Assembly: GCF_028898845.1 (NCBI RefSeq)
Contig: NZ_CP118574.1
Coordinates: 2,108,001 to 2,172,000 of the forward strand
Direction: 5' to 3'
Source of the DNA: Streptomyces sp. WZ-12
Lineage (GTDB): Bacteria; Actinomycetota; Actinomycetes; Streptomycetales; Streptomycetaceae
DNA length: 64,000 nucleotides
Positions 34,062 to 43,870 of this stretch are shown one piece after another. Made by a program: the position numbers and the translations under genes. The notes beneath the pieces were generated by a model that worked only from the letters and a program-made list of their open reading frames with translations, had not been told where the DNA came from and made no database searches. Numbering within the stretch: position 1 is the stretch's first letter; each line of letters begins with the position of its first letter.

Positions 34062-34877
34062 ATGAAAGAGATCACGGCACGCATCGCGCGGGTGCCGGGT
34101 GTCGTCGGGGTGATGCTCGGGGGCAGCCGCGCACGAGGAACCAACCGCCCCGATTCCGACTGGGACTTGGGGATCTACTACCGAGGCACACTGGACCTCT
34201 CCGCGCTGGCGGCACTGGCCGCGGAAGTGACCGGCGACCCCGTCGAGATACATCCGCCGGGCGCCTGGGGGCCCTGGGTCAACGGCGGGGCGTGGCTGGT
34301 CCTGCCCGACGGCAGCCATGTCGACTGGATCTTCCGGGACCTCGACCGGGTGCGACGCGTGTGGGAAGACTGCCGCGCCGGCCGCTTCGAGACCGGCATA
34401 CAGGCAGGGCACCCACTGGGCTTCTGGTCTCCCACCTATCCCGGCGAAGTGGCCCTGGGCCGCGTCCTGGCCGACGACTCCGGGGAGTTGAGCCGCCTCA
34501 AGGAGGAGGCCGGGACCTACCCGGAGCCGCTGCGCAAGGCGCTGACGAGCGCCGCCGTCTGGGACGCGGGTTTCTCGGTCGCGATGGCGGCCAAGTCGTC
34601 CGCGACCTCGGACGTCCTGCACACTTCCCTGTGCCTCTCCCGTGCGGTGGGTGCGCTCGTCCAGGCCCTACACGCCCACCACGGCGTGTGGTGCCTCAAC
34701 GAGAAGGGCGCGCTGTCCACGGTGGCCACCCTCCCCCACACACCACCGGACTTCGCCCCGCACGCCATCACGCTCCTCGGCGAACTCGGCCGCACCAGCG
34801 ACCAGTTGCGCCACTCGCTCGCTCTAGCCGAGCGCCTGGTGGCCGAAGTGCGGGAGGTGGTCGTAGCGCGGGCATGA
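34062..34877 (+). CDS. Nucleotidyltransferase-fold protein
   Basis: A 271-residue protein with an N-terminal polymerase-beta-like nucleotidyltransferase site: LGGSRARGTNRPDSDWDLGIYY (GS, then DxD at about residues 33-35). A third acidic residue is likely in HVDWIF. The C-terminal half is helical (~150-270) and resembles substrate-binding helices of aminoglycoside/lincosamide-type transferases. It may modify a small molecule or nucleotide; the target is unknown. The start is placed seven bases after TAGCCT. Longer in-frame starts run into spacer sequence. Confidence 0.82.
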   Translation: MKEITARIARVPGVVGVMLGGSRARGTNRPDSDWDLGIYYRGTLDLSALAALAAEVTGDPVEIHPPGAWGPWVNGGAWLVLPDGSHVDWIFRDLDRVRRVWEDCRAGRFETGIQAGHPLGFWSPTYPGEVALGRVLADDSGELSRLKEEAGTYPEPLRKALTSAAVWDAGFSVAMAAKSSATSDVLHTSLCLSRAVGALVQALHAHHGVWCLNEKGALSTVATLPHTPPDFAPHAITLLGELGRTSDQLRHSLALAERLVAEVREVVVARA

Positions 34878-35096
34878 CGGGATGGCGGGTGCATGACGGC
34901 ACGGCAGGTGCGGCGCAGCCCTGGGGGCGTGTGACGGCACTGCGGGCGCGTGGCCGCACAGCCGGTGGGCGTGGCCACACAGCCGGCATGCCACGGCATG
35001 ACCGGGCATGTGACGGCACGGCCGGCGTTGCTGATACAGGGGCATGGCCGATCCGATCGGCGTACCCGATAGAGCCGATGCGGGGGACGGCTGCGC

Positions 35097-35183
35097 GGGG
35101 TGGGGTGGGAGGGGGTGGGGGCGGGGGCGGGGCGGGAGAGGGGGGTGGGAGGAGGGCGGGGGGCGGGGGCGAGGGGGTGTGAG
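35097..35183 (+). repeat. G-rich tract with quadruplex potential
   Basis: Within ~85 bases there are more than ten runs of three or more G, including several runs of five or six, separated by one to four bases. The plus strand meets the G3+N1-7 pattern for intramolecular quadruplexes several times over. Confidence 0.7.
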
Positions 35184-35236
35184 GCCCCAGGGTCTCGTCT
35201 CGGGCCGCGCTCCCGCCCAGATCAGCTGGTCCGTGC

Positions 35237-35485
35237 CACACATGCGGACCGGCCCACGTCGACGGACCAACCCAGACCGGCAGACCGGTCCAGACCAACA
35301 GGCCGGCCCGCATCGGCGGACCAGTCCAGGTCGGCGGACCGGCCCAGCTCGGCAGACCCGCCCACGGCAAACCAGTCCAGACCGACAGACCAGTCCAGAC
35401 CGACAGACCAGTCCAGACCGACAGACCAGTCCAGACCGGCGGCCCGGTCTGGACTGGTGAACCGGTCCGGATTGGTGAGCCGGTC
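35237..35485. repeat. 18-bp tandem repeat array (~14 units)
   Basis: The consensus is close to CAGACCGACAGACCAGTC. Three consecutive units (35378-35431) are identical. Units to the left, from 35237, are diverged but keep the 18-bp phase except for one 15-bp unit at 35363-35377. Units to the right (35432-35485) diverge to CGGATTGGTGAGCCGGTC. Confidence 0.85.
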
Positions 35486-35512
35486 CGTCGATGTGGGCGG
35501 TCCAGTGGTGGG

Positions 35513-36103
35513 TCAGGCGAAAGCCTCCGTGGGGAAAAGGCCGTCGGTGGTGCTTTCGAAGGCGAGGAGGCGGCGCTTGCGGTCGAGGCCGCCGCCGTAG
35601 CCGGTGAGGCTGCCGTTGGCGCCGACGACGCGGTGGCAGGGGACGACGATGCTGATCGGGTTGCGGCCGTTGGCGAGGCCGACGGCGCGGGACGCGGTCG
35701 GGTTGCCGAGCCGTTCGGCGAGTTGGCCGTAGGAGACGGTCCGGCCGTACGGGATGGTGCACAGGGCGGCCCAGACGCGGCGTTGGAACGGGGTGCCGTG
35801 CAGGGCGAGCGGCAGGTCGAAGGTGGTCAACTCGCCCCGGAAGTAGGCGTGGAGTTGGGCAATGGTCTCGGCGAAGGGCGGTTCGGTGGGGTCGGCCGGG
35901 GTGCCGAAGGTCTCTTGGGGCGGGCGGTGGCGCTGGTCGGTCATGTAGAGGCCGCTGAGGGCGGTGCCGTCGGCGACGAGGGTGAGCGGGCCGACGGGGG
36001 TGTCGTCGAGGACGATGTGGGTGATGGGACCAGTGGGTTTCGTAGCGCTGGTAGGGGATGTGGGACCGGTGGGTGTTGTGGTGTTGGAGGTGGGGGTGGG
36101 CAT
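35513..36103 (-). CDS. ogt: Methylated-DNA-protein-cysteine methyltransferase
   Basis: A 196-residue suicide DNA-repair protein. Residues 1-27 are a Thr/Pro-rich low-complexity lead. The C-terminal half is the DNA-binding methyltransferase domain: [28 protein letters not shown] (helix-turn-helix), [25 protein letters not shown] with acceptor Cys156, and [16 protein letters not shown]. It removes methyl groups from O6-methylguanine. It begins eight bases after the Ada-AlkA stop, so the two are an operon. The 3' end abuts the tandem array spacer. Confidence 0.95.
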   Translation of the reverse strand: MPTPTSNTTTPTGPTSPTSATKPTGPITHIVLDDTPVGPLTLVADGTALSGLYMTDQRHRPPQETFGTPADPTEPPFAETIAQLHAYFRGELTTFDLPLALHGTPFQRRVWAALCTIPYGRTVSYGQLAERLGNPTASRAVGLANGRNPISIVVPCHRVVGANGSLTGYGGGLDRKRRLLAFESTTDGLFPTEAFA

Positions 36104-36111
36104 GGTGGGGC

Positions 36112-37584
36112 TCAATTCGTCGGGAGGTAGTTGATGGGGTGGTCGCCGGTGGCCCAGAGGTACTGGACGGCGTAGGCGCGCCAGGGGCGCCAGCGGGCGG
36201 AGTGGCGGATCAGGGCGGCGGGCGTCGCGGGCATGCCGAGGTCGGCGGCGGCGCGGCGGAGGCCGAGGTCGGTGGGGGTGAAGGCATCGGGGTCGCCCAG
36301 GGCGCGCATGGCGATGGATTCGACGGTCCAGGGACCGATGCCGGGGAGTGCGGCGAGTCGGGCGCGGGCCTCGTCCCGGTCGCTGCCGACGCCGAGTTGG
36401 AGGGTTCCGTCGGCGAGGACGGCGATGAGGCCGGTGAGCGTGGTGCGCCGGGTGCGGGGCATCGCGAGGGTCTCGGGGTCGAGTTGGGCGAGGGCGGTGG
36501 CGCGGGGGAAGAGGTGGGTGAGGCCGCCGCCGGGGTCGTCGATGGGTTCGCCGTGGGCGAGGACCAGGCGGCCGGCGTGGGTGCGGGCGGCGGCGGTGGA
36601 GACCTGTTGCCCGAGGACGGCGCGGACCGCGAACTCGTCGGCGTCGGCGGTGCGCGGCACGCGGCGGCCGGGGGCCTTGTCGACCAGTGGCGCGAGTTGG
36701 GGGTCGGTGCGCAGGAGTCCGTCGACGGCCTCGGGGTCGGCGTCGAGGTCGAGCATCCGGCGGCAGCGGGCGATGGCGCCGGCGAGGTCGCGGAGGTCGG
36801 TGAGGGAGAGGCGGCAGTCGATGTGGTCGGGGCGGGGGGTGAGGGCGACGATGCCGTGGCCGTAGGGGAGGTCGAGGGTGCGGCGGTAGGCGCCGTTCCG
36901 CCATTCCTCGACGCCGGGGACGGCGGTGGCCGCGAGGTGTCCGAAGAGGTTGTCGGGGTTGAGGGGTTGGCGGAAGGGGAGGCGTAGGGCGAGGGTGCCG
37001 GGGGCGGTGGTGTGGGGCCCGGGGCCGGTGCGGGTGCGGAGTTCGGTCGGGGAGAGGCCGAAGACCTCGCGGACGGTGTCGTTGAAGGTGCGGATGCTGG
37101 CGAATCCGGCGGCGAAGGTGATCTCGGCCATGGGCAGTGCGGTGGTCTCGATCAGGAGCCGGGCGGTTTGGGCGCGTTGGGCGCGGGCCAGGGCGAGGGG
37201 GCCGGCGCCGAGTTCGGCGAGGAGTTGGCGTTCGATCTGCCGGGGGCTGTAGCCGAGTTGGGCGGCCAGGCCCGGGACGCCCGCGCGGTCGACGACGCCG
37301 TCGGCGATCAGTCGCATGGCGCGGGCGACGAGGTCGGCTCGCTCGTCCCATTGCGGGGAGCCGGGGCTGGCGTCGGGGCGGCAGCGTTTGCAGGCGCGGT
37401 AGCCGGCTTGCTGGGCGGCCGCCGCGCTGGGGTAGAACGTCATGTTCTCGGGCTTGGGGGGCACGACCGGGCAACTGGGCCGGCAGTAGATGCCGGTGGT
37501 GCGGACGGCGGTGTAGAACCAGCCGTCGAAGCGGGCGTCCTTGGACTGCACGGCGCGGATACAGCGCTCGGTGTCGGTGTGCAT
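36112..37584 (-). CDS. alkA: Ada regulatory domain fused to AlkA 3-methyladenine glycosylase
   Basis: A 490-residue fusion. Residues ~1-75 form the Ada zinc domain with Cys34, Cys38, Cys65 and Cys68 ([10 protein letters not shown] and ACKRCRP), where Cys34 corresponds to the methyl-phosphotriester acceptor. Residues ~80-185 form an AraC-type HTH pair. Residues ~195-300 are the AlkA N-domain. Residues ~310-490 are the HhH-GPD glycosylase with [30 protein letters not shown] and catalytic Asp439. It should sense methylation damage, activate repair genes and excise alkylated bases. It lacks the second Ada methyltransferase domain, which the next gene supplies. GAAGAC is the only upstream purine stretch. 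Confidence 0.95.
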   Translation of the reverse strand: MHTDTERCIRAVQSKDARFDGWFYTAVRTTGIYCRPSCPVVPPKPENMTFYPSAAAAQQAGYRACKRCRPDASPGSPQWDERADLVARAMRLIADGVVDRAGVPGLAAQLGYSPRQIERQLLAELGAGPLALARAQRAQTARLLIETTALPMAEITFAAGFASIRTFNDTVREVFGLSPTELRTRTGPGPHTTAPGTLALRLPFRQPLNPDNLFGHLAATAVPGVEEWRNGAYRRTLDLPYGHGIVALTPRPDHIDCRLSLTDLRDLAGAIARCRRMLDLDADPEAVDGLLRTDPQLAPLVDKAPGRRVPRTADADEFAVRAVLGQQVSTAAARTHAGRLVLAHGEPIDDPGGGLTHLFPRATALAQLDPETLAMPRTRRTTLTGLIAVLADGTLQLGVGSDRDEARARLAALPGIGPWTVESIAMRALGDPDAFTPTDLGLRRAAADLGMPATPAALIRHSARWRPWRAYAVQYLWATGDHPINYLPTN

Positions 37585-37901
37585 GTCTTCAGGATTGCTC
37601 AGTCGCGGGGGCGGCGCTGGCGGAAATCCGACATCGACCTTGGCTCATCAGGGCGGACGCCAGTTCCCCTCGTCACCTCGGTTGGCGGCTGTGCCGTTGC
37701 CTGCCCTGTTGTCTGGTCCATGAGCTGGTCCATGAGCTGGTTCGTCGCCTGCCGCGTCGCTGTCTGTGCGGCCCGTGGGCCGTCAGTCCGGGCCGAACAC
37801 CCGGCGTCCCCGTTGCCCGACTCCCGTTCCCACTCCCCCGTCTGCGGGGCTGAGCGGCCGCGGAGGTGCTTCCGGGAAGTCAGCCGGTGGCGTCAGGGTG
37901 T
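37585..37901. other. 317-bp spacer between alkA and macrodomain gene
   Basis: No gene recognised. It contains two tandem copies of TGGTCCATGAGC (37714-37737) and the promoter of the leftward alkA-ogt operon near 37590-37640, which cannot be assigned precisely. Confidence 0.5.
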
Positions 37902-38432
<531 letters not shown>

Positions 38433-38438
38433 GGGGTG

Positions 38439-38444
38439 AGGGTA
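38439..38444 (-). promoter_or_regulatory. -10 box of leaderless macrodomain gene
   Basis: Minus-strand TACCCT, then CACCCC, then the ATG. No Shine-Dalgarno. Confidence 0.45.
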
Positions 38445-38464
38445 GGGGCTGGCCGGTGGGGAGG

Positions 38465-39886
38465 TCAGTGGCCGGTGGTGCACAGGCGGCGCCAGACGGC
38501 CTTGGCGGCGTAGTGGCCGGACATGCCGTGGACGCCGGGGCCGGGTGGGGTGGCCTGGGAGCAGAGGAAGACGGCGGGGTGGGCGGTCTCGTAGGGGACG
38601 CGGGTGAGTTTGGGGCGGATGAGGAGGCGGAGGCCGGCGGCGGAGCCGGTGGCGGTGTCGCCGCCGACGTAGTTGGCGTTGCGGGCGGCGAGTTGTGGGG
38701 GGCCGGCGACGGCGCGGGCCAGGATCAGGTCGCGGAAGCCGGGGGCGAATCGTTCGATCTGTCGCTCGACGGCGTCGGTGGCGTCGCCCTCCCAGCCGTT
38801 GGGGACGTGGCCGTAGGCCCAGAAGGTGTGTTTGCCCTCGGGGGCGCGGGTGGGGTCGATGAGGCTGGGTTGGGCGGTGATGAGGAAGGGGACGGAGGGG
38901 TCGCGGCCTTGGACGGCGGCGTCCAGGGCGGCGGAGATTTCGCCGCTGGTGGGGCCGATGTGGACGGTGCCGGCGCGGTGGGCGTCGGCGGCGGTCCAGG
39001 GGACGGGGCCGGAGAGCGCGTAGTCGATCTTGAAGACGCTGGGGCCGTAGACGACGTTGCGGTAGGCGTTGCCCAGGCCGGCGATGCGGGCGAGCGCGGT
39101 CGGGGAGGTGTCGAAGACGTAGGCGCGGGCGGGCGGGAGGTCGTCCAGGCGCTTGACCTCGAAGTCGGTGTGCAGGGCGCCGCCGTGGGTGCGGAGCAGG
39201 CCGGCCAGGGCGTCGGAGATGGCCTGGGAGCCGCCGCGGGGCACCGGCCAGCCGTTGGCGTGGGCGGCGAGGGCGAACATCAGGGCCAGGCCGCTGGTGC
39301 CGAGGCCGCGGAGCGGGGCGATGGCGTGCGCGGCGAGGCCGGCCAGCAGGCCGCGGGCCTTCTCGTCCTGGAAGCGGCGGTTGAGGAGGGTGACGGGCTG
39401 CATGGCGACCAGGCCGAAGCGGGCGTAGGTCACCGGGTCTTGGGGCAGGCCGAGCCATTGGGTGCGGAGGAAGTCGTGGGCCATGGCGTCCCACTTGCCG
39501 ATGAAGGGGGCGATGAGCCGGCGGTAGGTGCCGGCGTCGTGCGGCCCGAAGGACATCGCGGTCTCGCCGACGGAGTGCGCGAGGACGGCGGCGGTGCCGT
39601 CGGGGAAGGGGTGCGCCATCGGGAGGTCGGGGTGGAGCCATTTGAGGCCGTGCCGTTCCAGGGGCATGGCGCGGAAGGCGGGTGAGCCGGCGGCGAGCGG
39701 GTGGACCGCGGAGCAGGGGTCGTGGCGGAAGCCGGGGAGGGTGAGTTCTTCGGTGCGGGCGCCGCCGCCGATTCCGTCGCGGGCCTCGAAGACCTCCACG
39801 GACATGCCGCGGCGGGCGAGTTCGACCGCCGCTGTCAGGCCGTTGGGTCCCGATCCGATCACCACGGCGTCGAGCATCGTCGGCAC
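38465..39886 (-). CDS. FAD-dependent oxidoreductase, phytoene-desaturase/PYROXD2-like
   Basis: A 473-residue flavoprotein. The ADP-binding motif [30 protein letters not shown] is at the N-terminus, followed by [27 protein letters not shown]-terminal FAD segment ([26 protein letters not shown]) closes the fold. It belongs to the large CrtI-like/PYROXD2 group; no carotenoid genes are nearby, so the substrate is unknown. The GTG at 39886 is chosen because GGGGAG sits eight bases upstream; a GTG at 39895 would overlap that site. Confidence 0.88.
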   Translation of the reverse strand: MPTMLDAVVIGSGPNGLTAAVELARRGMSVEVFEARDGIGGGARTEELTLPGFRHDPCSAVHPLAAGSPAFRAMPLERHGLKWLHPDLPMAHPFPDGTAAVLAHSVGETAMSFGPHDAGTYRRLIAPFIGKWDAMAHDFLRTQWLGLPQDPVTYARFGLVAMQPVTLLNRRFQDEKARGLLAGLAAHAIAPLRGLGTSGLALMFALAAHANGWPVPRGGSQAISDALAGLLRTHGGALHTDFEVKRLDDLPPARAYVFDTSPTALARIAGLGNAYRNVVYGPSVFKIDYALSGPVPWTAADAHRAGTVHIGPTSGEISAALDAAVQGRDPSVPFLITAQPSLIDPTRAPEGKHTFWAYGHVPNGWEGDATDAVERQIERFAPGFRDLILARAVAGPPQLAARNANYVGGDTATGSAAGLRLLIRPKLTRVPYETAHPAVFLCSQATPPGPGVHGMSGHYAAKAVWRRLCTTGH

Positions 39887-39926
39887 CTGCGCCACTCCCC
39901 TCGTGTCCGACCCTCGTCGGTGAGGG

Positions 39927-40823
39927 TCAGTTGGCGGCTGCCAGCAGTCCGAGGATACGCCGCGCCGTTGCGGCGTCCCGTGCCGCGGTGAAGGGGAGTG
40001 CGTTGCCGCCCTCGATGCGGAAGGGTTCGCCGGCGACCGTGCCGCTGGCGCCGCCGGCTTCGTGGACGAGGAGGAGTCCGGCGGCGTGGTCCCAGGAGTT
40101 CTCCCAGCTGAAGGCGGTGGCGTCGAGCCGGCCCTGGGCTATGTGGAGGTATTCGAGGCCGGCCGAGCCGCAGGGGCGGGGGGCGACGCCGGGGGTGTTG
40201 AGGGTGGCCAGGGCGCGCTTTTGGTCGTCGTTGGTGAAGTCGGGGTGGGAGGTGGCGACTTCGAGGGGGGCGTCGGGCGCGGGGTGGCCAGTGGTGAGGG
40301 GCGTGCCGTTGAGGCGGGCGCCGGCGCCGCGGCGGGCGGTGGCCATCTGGTCGAGGGCGGGCGCGTACGTCCAGGAGGCGAGGACCTCGCCGCGGTGGGC
40401 GAGGGCGACGAGGGTCGCGAAGCCGGGGTCGCCGTGGACGAATTGGCGGGTGCCGTCGACCGGGTCGACGATCCAGACCAGGGCGTCGCCGTGGAGGGCG
40501 TCGAGGACGGTGGGGTCGGCGTGCACGGCCTCTTCGCCGACGACGAGGGAGCCGGGCAGGAGCGCGGTGAGGGCGGCGGTGAGGTGCTCTTCGGCGCGCC
40601 GGTCGGCGATGGTGACGAGGTCGTGCGGGCCGTTCTTCTCGACGATGTCCTCGGCGGCGAGCTGCCGGAAGCGGGGCATGATCTCGTCGGCGGCGGCCTG
40701 CCGGATGGTGGCCTCGACGGCGGCGAGGTCCAGCCCGGAGAGGTCCGGGGTGGTGCTGAGGGTGACGACGTCGGTGAGCTCCGTGGTGTCTCCCGCGGTG
40801 TGGGTCTTCAGTGCTTCGATCAT
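39927..40823 (-). CDS. Inositol-monophosphatase-family phosphatase (HisN/CysQ-like)
   Basis: A 298-residue Mg-dependent, Li-sensitive-type phosphatase. Metal ligands are in [11 protein letters not shown] (Glu), [15 protein letters not shown] (two Asp) and [16 protein letters not shown] (Asp), with [18 protein letters not shown] before them. About 30 extra N-terminal residues precede the fold. It could act on inositol phosphate, histidinol phosphate or 3'-phosphoadenosine; sequence alone does not decide. It is upstream of, and co-oriented with, the flavoprotein gene at a 40-bp gap. No good ribosome-binding site is seen before the ATG. Confidence 0.9.
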   Translation of the reverse strand: MIEALKTHTAGDTTELTDVVTLSTTPDLSGLDLAAVEATIRQAAADEIMPRFRQLAAEDIVEKNGPHDLVTIADRRAEEHLTAALTALLPGSLVVGEEAVHADPTVLDALHGDALVWIVDPVDGTRQFVHGDPGFATLVALAHRGEVLASWTYAPALDQMATARRGAGARLNGTPLTTGHPAPDAPLEVATSHPDFTNDDQKRALATLNTPGVAPRPCGSAGLEYLHIAQGRLDATAFSWENSWDHAAGLLLVHEAGGASGTVAGEPFRIEGGNALPFTAARDAATARRILGLLAAAN

Positions 40824-41034
40824 GCATCCATCGAACCACGCTCCACTGACACTCCGGACGGCCTCCCGGTGAACTCCGGGTGCTGTGCGGGCTACCGGAG
40901 GGTGCGGCGGCGGCCGGAGTGGGGTCGTTCGTCCGCCCCCGACCTGCGGGTGTCACCACGGGTGGGGGGCGGATGACGGAGCGGTACGACGTGGGTCCGG
41001 CCGCGTCCTGCGGAGCGGGCCCGGCCGTTGTGGG

Positions 41035-42840
41035 TCAGCGGCCGACCGCGTATCCCTGCATGCCGCGGGGGTTGGCGGCGGCCGACAGCACTCCGGTGTG
41101 GGGGTCGCGGGCGACGGCGCACAGCCGTCCCTCCGTCCAGGCGCCGCCGATCGTGACGTCATGGCCTCGGCTGCGCAGTCCGTCGATGACGGGCTGGCCG
41201 ATCCGGGATTCGACGGTGACGCTGCCGGGGCGCATGGCGCGCGGGTAGAAGGAGCTGGGGAAGGAGTCGGTGTGCCAGTTGGGGGCGTCGATGGCGCCTT
41301 GGAGGTCGAGTCCGCCGCGGACCTGTGGGCGCAGCGCCACGGACAGGAAGAAGTTGAGCTGCCATTGGTCCTGTTGGTCGCCGCCGGGGGTGCCGAACGC
41401 CATGACGGGGACGCCGTCGCGCAGGGCGAGGGAGGGGGTGAGGGTGGTGCGGGGGCGGCGGCCGGGGGTGAGGGAGTTGGGCAGGCCGGTTTCGAGCCAG
41501 GTCATCTGGAGGCGGGTGCCGAGGGGGAAGCCGAGTTCGGGGATGACCGGGTTGGACTGGAGCCAGCCGCCGGAGGGGGTGGCGGAGACGAGGTTGCCCC
41601 AGCGGTCGACGATGTCGATGTGGCAGGTGTCGCCGCGGGTGGCGCCGTCGCGGGCCACGGTCGGTTCGCCGGCGCCGGTCGCGGGGGTGGCCAACGGGTC
41701 GAGGCCGCGGGCGCCGGTGGCCACCGCGAGGGCGTGTTTGCTCAGGCGCGGGGTGCGGCCGTCGGGGCTGCCGGGCCGTAGTGCGGGGGAGGCGCGGTGG
41801 CCGATGAGGGCGCGGCGGGCGGTGTTGTAGTCGGCGCTGAGGAGGGTGGTGAGCGGGACGTCGTCGGTGGCGTCGCCGTACCAGGCTTCGCGGTCGGCCA
41901 TGGCCAGTTTGCAGCCCTCGATGAGCAGGTGGACGTAGTCGGGGCCGGCGTGGGCGGGCAACTCCTCGGGGAGCAGGGCGAGTTGTTGGAGGAAGGCGGG
42001 GCCCTGGGTCCAGGCGGCGGCCTTGGCGACGGTCCAGCCGTGCCAGTCGTGGGTTACTGGTTGCTCGTAGGTGGCGGCGTAGGCGGTGAGGTCGTCGCCG
42101 GTGAGGGTGCCGGCGTGGCGTTCGCCGGAGGTGTCCATGGCGGGGCGGGCGGCGAAGGCGGCGAGCGCCTCGCCGATGAAGCCCTCGCGCCAGATGCGGC
42201 GGGCGGCCTCGATCTGCGTTTGGCGGTCGGTGGCGGCGGCCTCGACCTCGGTGAGGAGGCGGCGCCAAGTGGCGGCCAGGGGGCGGTTGGTGAGGAGTTC
42301 GCCGGGGCGGACGGGTTGGCCGCCGCGGAGGTAGAGCTCGGCGGAGGTGGTCCACTCGGTGGTGAAGAGGTCGCGGACGGTGGCGATCGTCTGCCCTATG
42401 CCTTCGACGGCGGGGTGGCCGTGTTCGGCGTAGCCGATGGCGTAACGGAGCACGTCGGCCAGGGACTTGGTGCCGTGGTCGCGCAGCAGCAGCATCCAGG
42501 CGTCGAAGGCGCCGGGGACGGCGGCGGCGAGCGGTCCGGTGCCGGGCACCAGGTCGAGGCCGAGGGAGGTGTAGTGGGCGACGGTCGCGCCGGCGGGGGC
42601 CGGGCCCTGGCCGCAGAGCACCTGCACCGGTCCGTCGGCGGGGGCCAGGATGAGGGGGACCTCGCCGGCCGGTCCGTTGAGGTGCGGTTCGACGACGTGC
42701 AGGGCGAATCCGGCGGCGACGGCGGCGTCGAAGGCGTTGCCGCCGTCCTCCAGGACGGCCATCGCGGATTGGGAGGCCAGCCAGTGGGTGGTGGCGGCCA
42801 TGCCGAAGGTGCCTTGGAGGGTGGGGCGGGTGGTGAACAC
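41035..42840 (-). CDS. Gamma-glutamyltransferase-like Ntn hydrolase
   Basis: A 601-residue member of the GGT family without a signal peptide. The N-terminal part carries AMAVLEDGGNAFDAAVAAGFALHVVEPHLNGPAGEV. Autocleavage would occur before Thr405 in GDTCHIDIVDRWGNLVSAT, which becomes the N-terminal nucleophile of the small subunit. Downstream, RPRTTLTPSLALRDGVPVMAFGTPGGDQQ holds the second Gly-rich loop. The missing signal peptide suggests an intracellular acylase or cephalosporin-acylase-like variant rather than periplasmic glutathione degradation. GAGGAG precedes the GTG. Transcribed alone, divergent from the sirtuin gene. Confidence 0.9.
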   Translation of the reverse strand: MFTTRPTLQGTFGMAATTHWLASQSAMAVLEDGGNAFDAAVAAGFALHVVEPHLNGPAGEVPLILAPADGPVQVLCGQGPAPAGATVAHYTSLGLDLVPGTGPLAAAVPGAFDAWMLLLRDHGTKSLADVLRYAIGYAEHGHPAVEGIGQTIATVRDLFTTEWTTSAELYLRGGQPVRPGELLTNRPLAATWRRLLTEVEAAATDRQTQIEAARRIWREGFIGEALAAFAARPAMDTSGERHAGTLTGDDLTAYAATYEQPVTHDWHGWTVAKAAAWTQGPAFLQQLALLPEELPAHAGPDYVHLLIEGCKLAMADREAWYGDATDDVPLTTLLSADYNTARRALIGHRASPALRPGSPDGRTPRLSKHALAVATGARGLDPLATPATGAGEPTVARDGATRGDTCHIDIVDRWGNLVSATPSGGWLQSNPVIPELGFPLGTRLQMTWLETGLPNSLTPGRRPRTTLTPSLALRDGVPVMAFGTPGGDQQDQWQLNFFLSVALRPQVRGGLDLQGAIDAPNWHTDSFPSSFYPRAMRPGSVTVESRIGQPVIDGLRSRGHDVTIGGAWTEGRLCAVARDPHTGVLSAAANPRGMQGYAVGR

Positions 42841-42973
42841 GGGCGGCTCCTCGGGGTCGTGGGGTGTTCCACCGGGTGCGTGGGCGGTGGTGGCGTTCCG
42901 ATCAGTCGTAGCCTCCCCGTGTGGCCCGGATTCTCACCCGGGATGCGCGCTCGCCCGGTTCTTCCGCGTTCCG

Positions 42974-42979
42974 TAGGCT
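42974..42979 (+). promoter_or_regulatory. -10 box of leaderless sirtuin gene
   Basis: TAGGCT lies six bases before the ATG, and no ribosome-binding site is present. Confidence 0.5.
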
Positions 42980-42985
42980 CGTTCC

Positions 42986-43750
42986 ATGACCAGTGCCGAC
43001 GCCCCGAGCAGTGTGGACGGCGGGTCCGTGCGCCGTCCTTTGGTGGCGATCCTGAGCGGTGCCGGGATCTCCACCGATTCCGGGATTCCCGACTACCGCG
43101 GTCCGCAGGGGTTGTGGCGGCGCGATCCGGAGGCCGAGAAGGTGGTCACCTACGAGACGTACATGGCGGATCCGGAGATCCGGCGGCGGGCGTGGCGGAT
43201 GCGGCGGGAGAGTCCGGCGTTGCGGGCGCGGCCGAATGCGGCGCACGAGGCGGTGGCCCGTTTGGAGCGGTCGGGGGTGCCGGTGCGGGTGATCACGCAG
43301 AACGTGGACGGTCTGCATCAGCTCGCCGGGATGCCGGCCCGCAAGGTGTTGGAACTGCACGGCACGGCGCGGGAGGTGGCGTGCACGCGGTGTCATGTCC
43401 GGTCGTCGATGGCGGAGGCGCTGGAGCGGGTGGCGGCGGGCGAGGTGGATCCGGCGTGCCTGGTGTGCGGGGGGATCTTGAAGTCGGCGACGGTGATGTT
43501 CGGGGAGCGGTTGGATCCGCGGGTGTTGGGCGAGGCGGTGGGGGTGGCGAAGGCGGCGGAGGTGTTCTTCGCGGTGGGGACCACGCTCCAGGTGCAGCCG
43601 GCGGCGTCGCTGGTGGGGGTGGCGGCGGAGCACGGTGCGCGGCTGGTGATCGTCAATGCCGAGCCGACGCCGTACGACGGCGTGGCCGCGGAGGTGGTGC
43701 GGGAGCCGATCGGGACGGCGCTGCCGCGGCTGTTGGGGGCGCTGGGCTGA
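42986..43750 (+). CDS. NAD-dependent protein deacylase (sirtuin)
   Basis: A 254-residue Sir2 enzyme. The NAD-binding segment is AILSGAGISTDSGIPDYRGPQGLW. QNVDGLH (105-111) and catalytic His125 (LELHGTARE) are present. The zinc ribbon uses Cys133, Cys136, Cys158 and Cys161. VGTTLQVQPAASL and IVNAEPTPYD close the Rossmann fold. The Tyr/Arg pair of CobB/SIRT5-type desuccinylases is not evident, so deacetylation is the safer call. It produces O-acetyl-ADP-ribose, a potential substrate of the macrodomain protein 4.5 kb away. Confidence 0.95.
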   Translation: MTSADAPSSVDGGSVRRPLVAILSGAGISTDSGIPDYRGPQGLWRRDPEAEKVVTYETYMADPEIRRRAWRMRRESPALRARPNAAHEAVARLERSGVPVRVITQNVDGLHQLAGMPARKVLELHGTAREVACTRCHVRSSMAEALERVAAGEVDPACLVCGGILKSATVMFGERLDPRVLGEAVGVAKAAEVFFAVGTTLQVQPAASLVGVAAEHGARLVIVNAEPTPYDGVAAEVVREPIGTALPRLLGALG

Positions 43751-43870
43751 CGCCGGGGCAGTCCGGTCCCTTTTGCCGGGAATGCTGGTGGTCGCGTTAC
43801 GGTTGACGCCGCTGCCGGCCGCGCGCCGTGCGGGGGAACGGGCAGCCGGTTGTGGAAGGGCGGTAGGGCC

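Larger units (their letters stand above)
34878..35512. other. 635-bp repeat-rich spacer
   Basis: No gene is supported. Left part (34878-35040): imperfect CATGACGGCACGG-type repeats. Middle: an extreme G-rich tract. Right: a 14-unit 18-bp tandem array. Because the unit length is a multiple of three, long repeat-coded frames (for example SGLVCR repeats) appear in several frames, but none has a start or ribosome-binding site. Confidence 0.7.

Noticed and set aside
34824..35762. Frame coding SGLVCR-type hexapeptide repeats through the tandem array
   Set aside because: The repeat arises because 18 is divisible by three. There is no ribosome-binding site, the frame runs antisense or out of frame into ogt, and similar frames occur on both strands.
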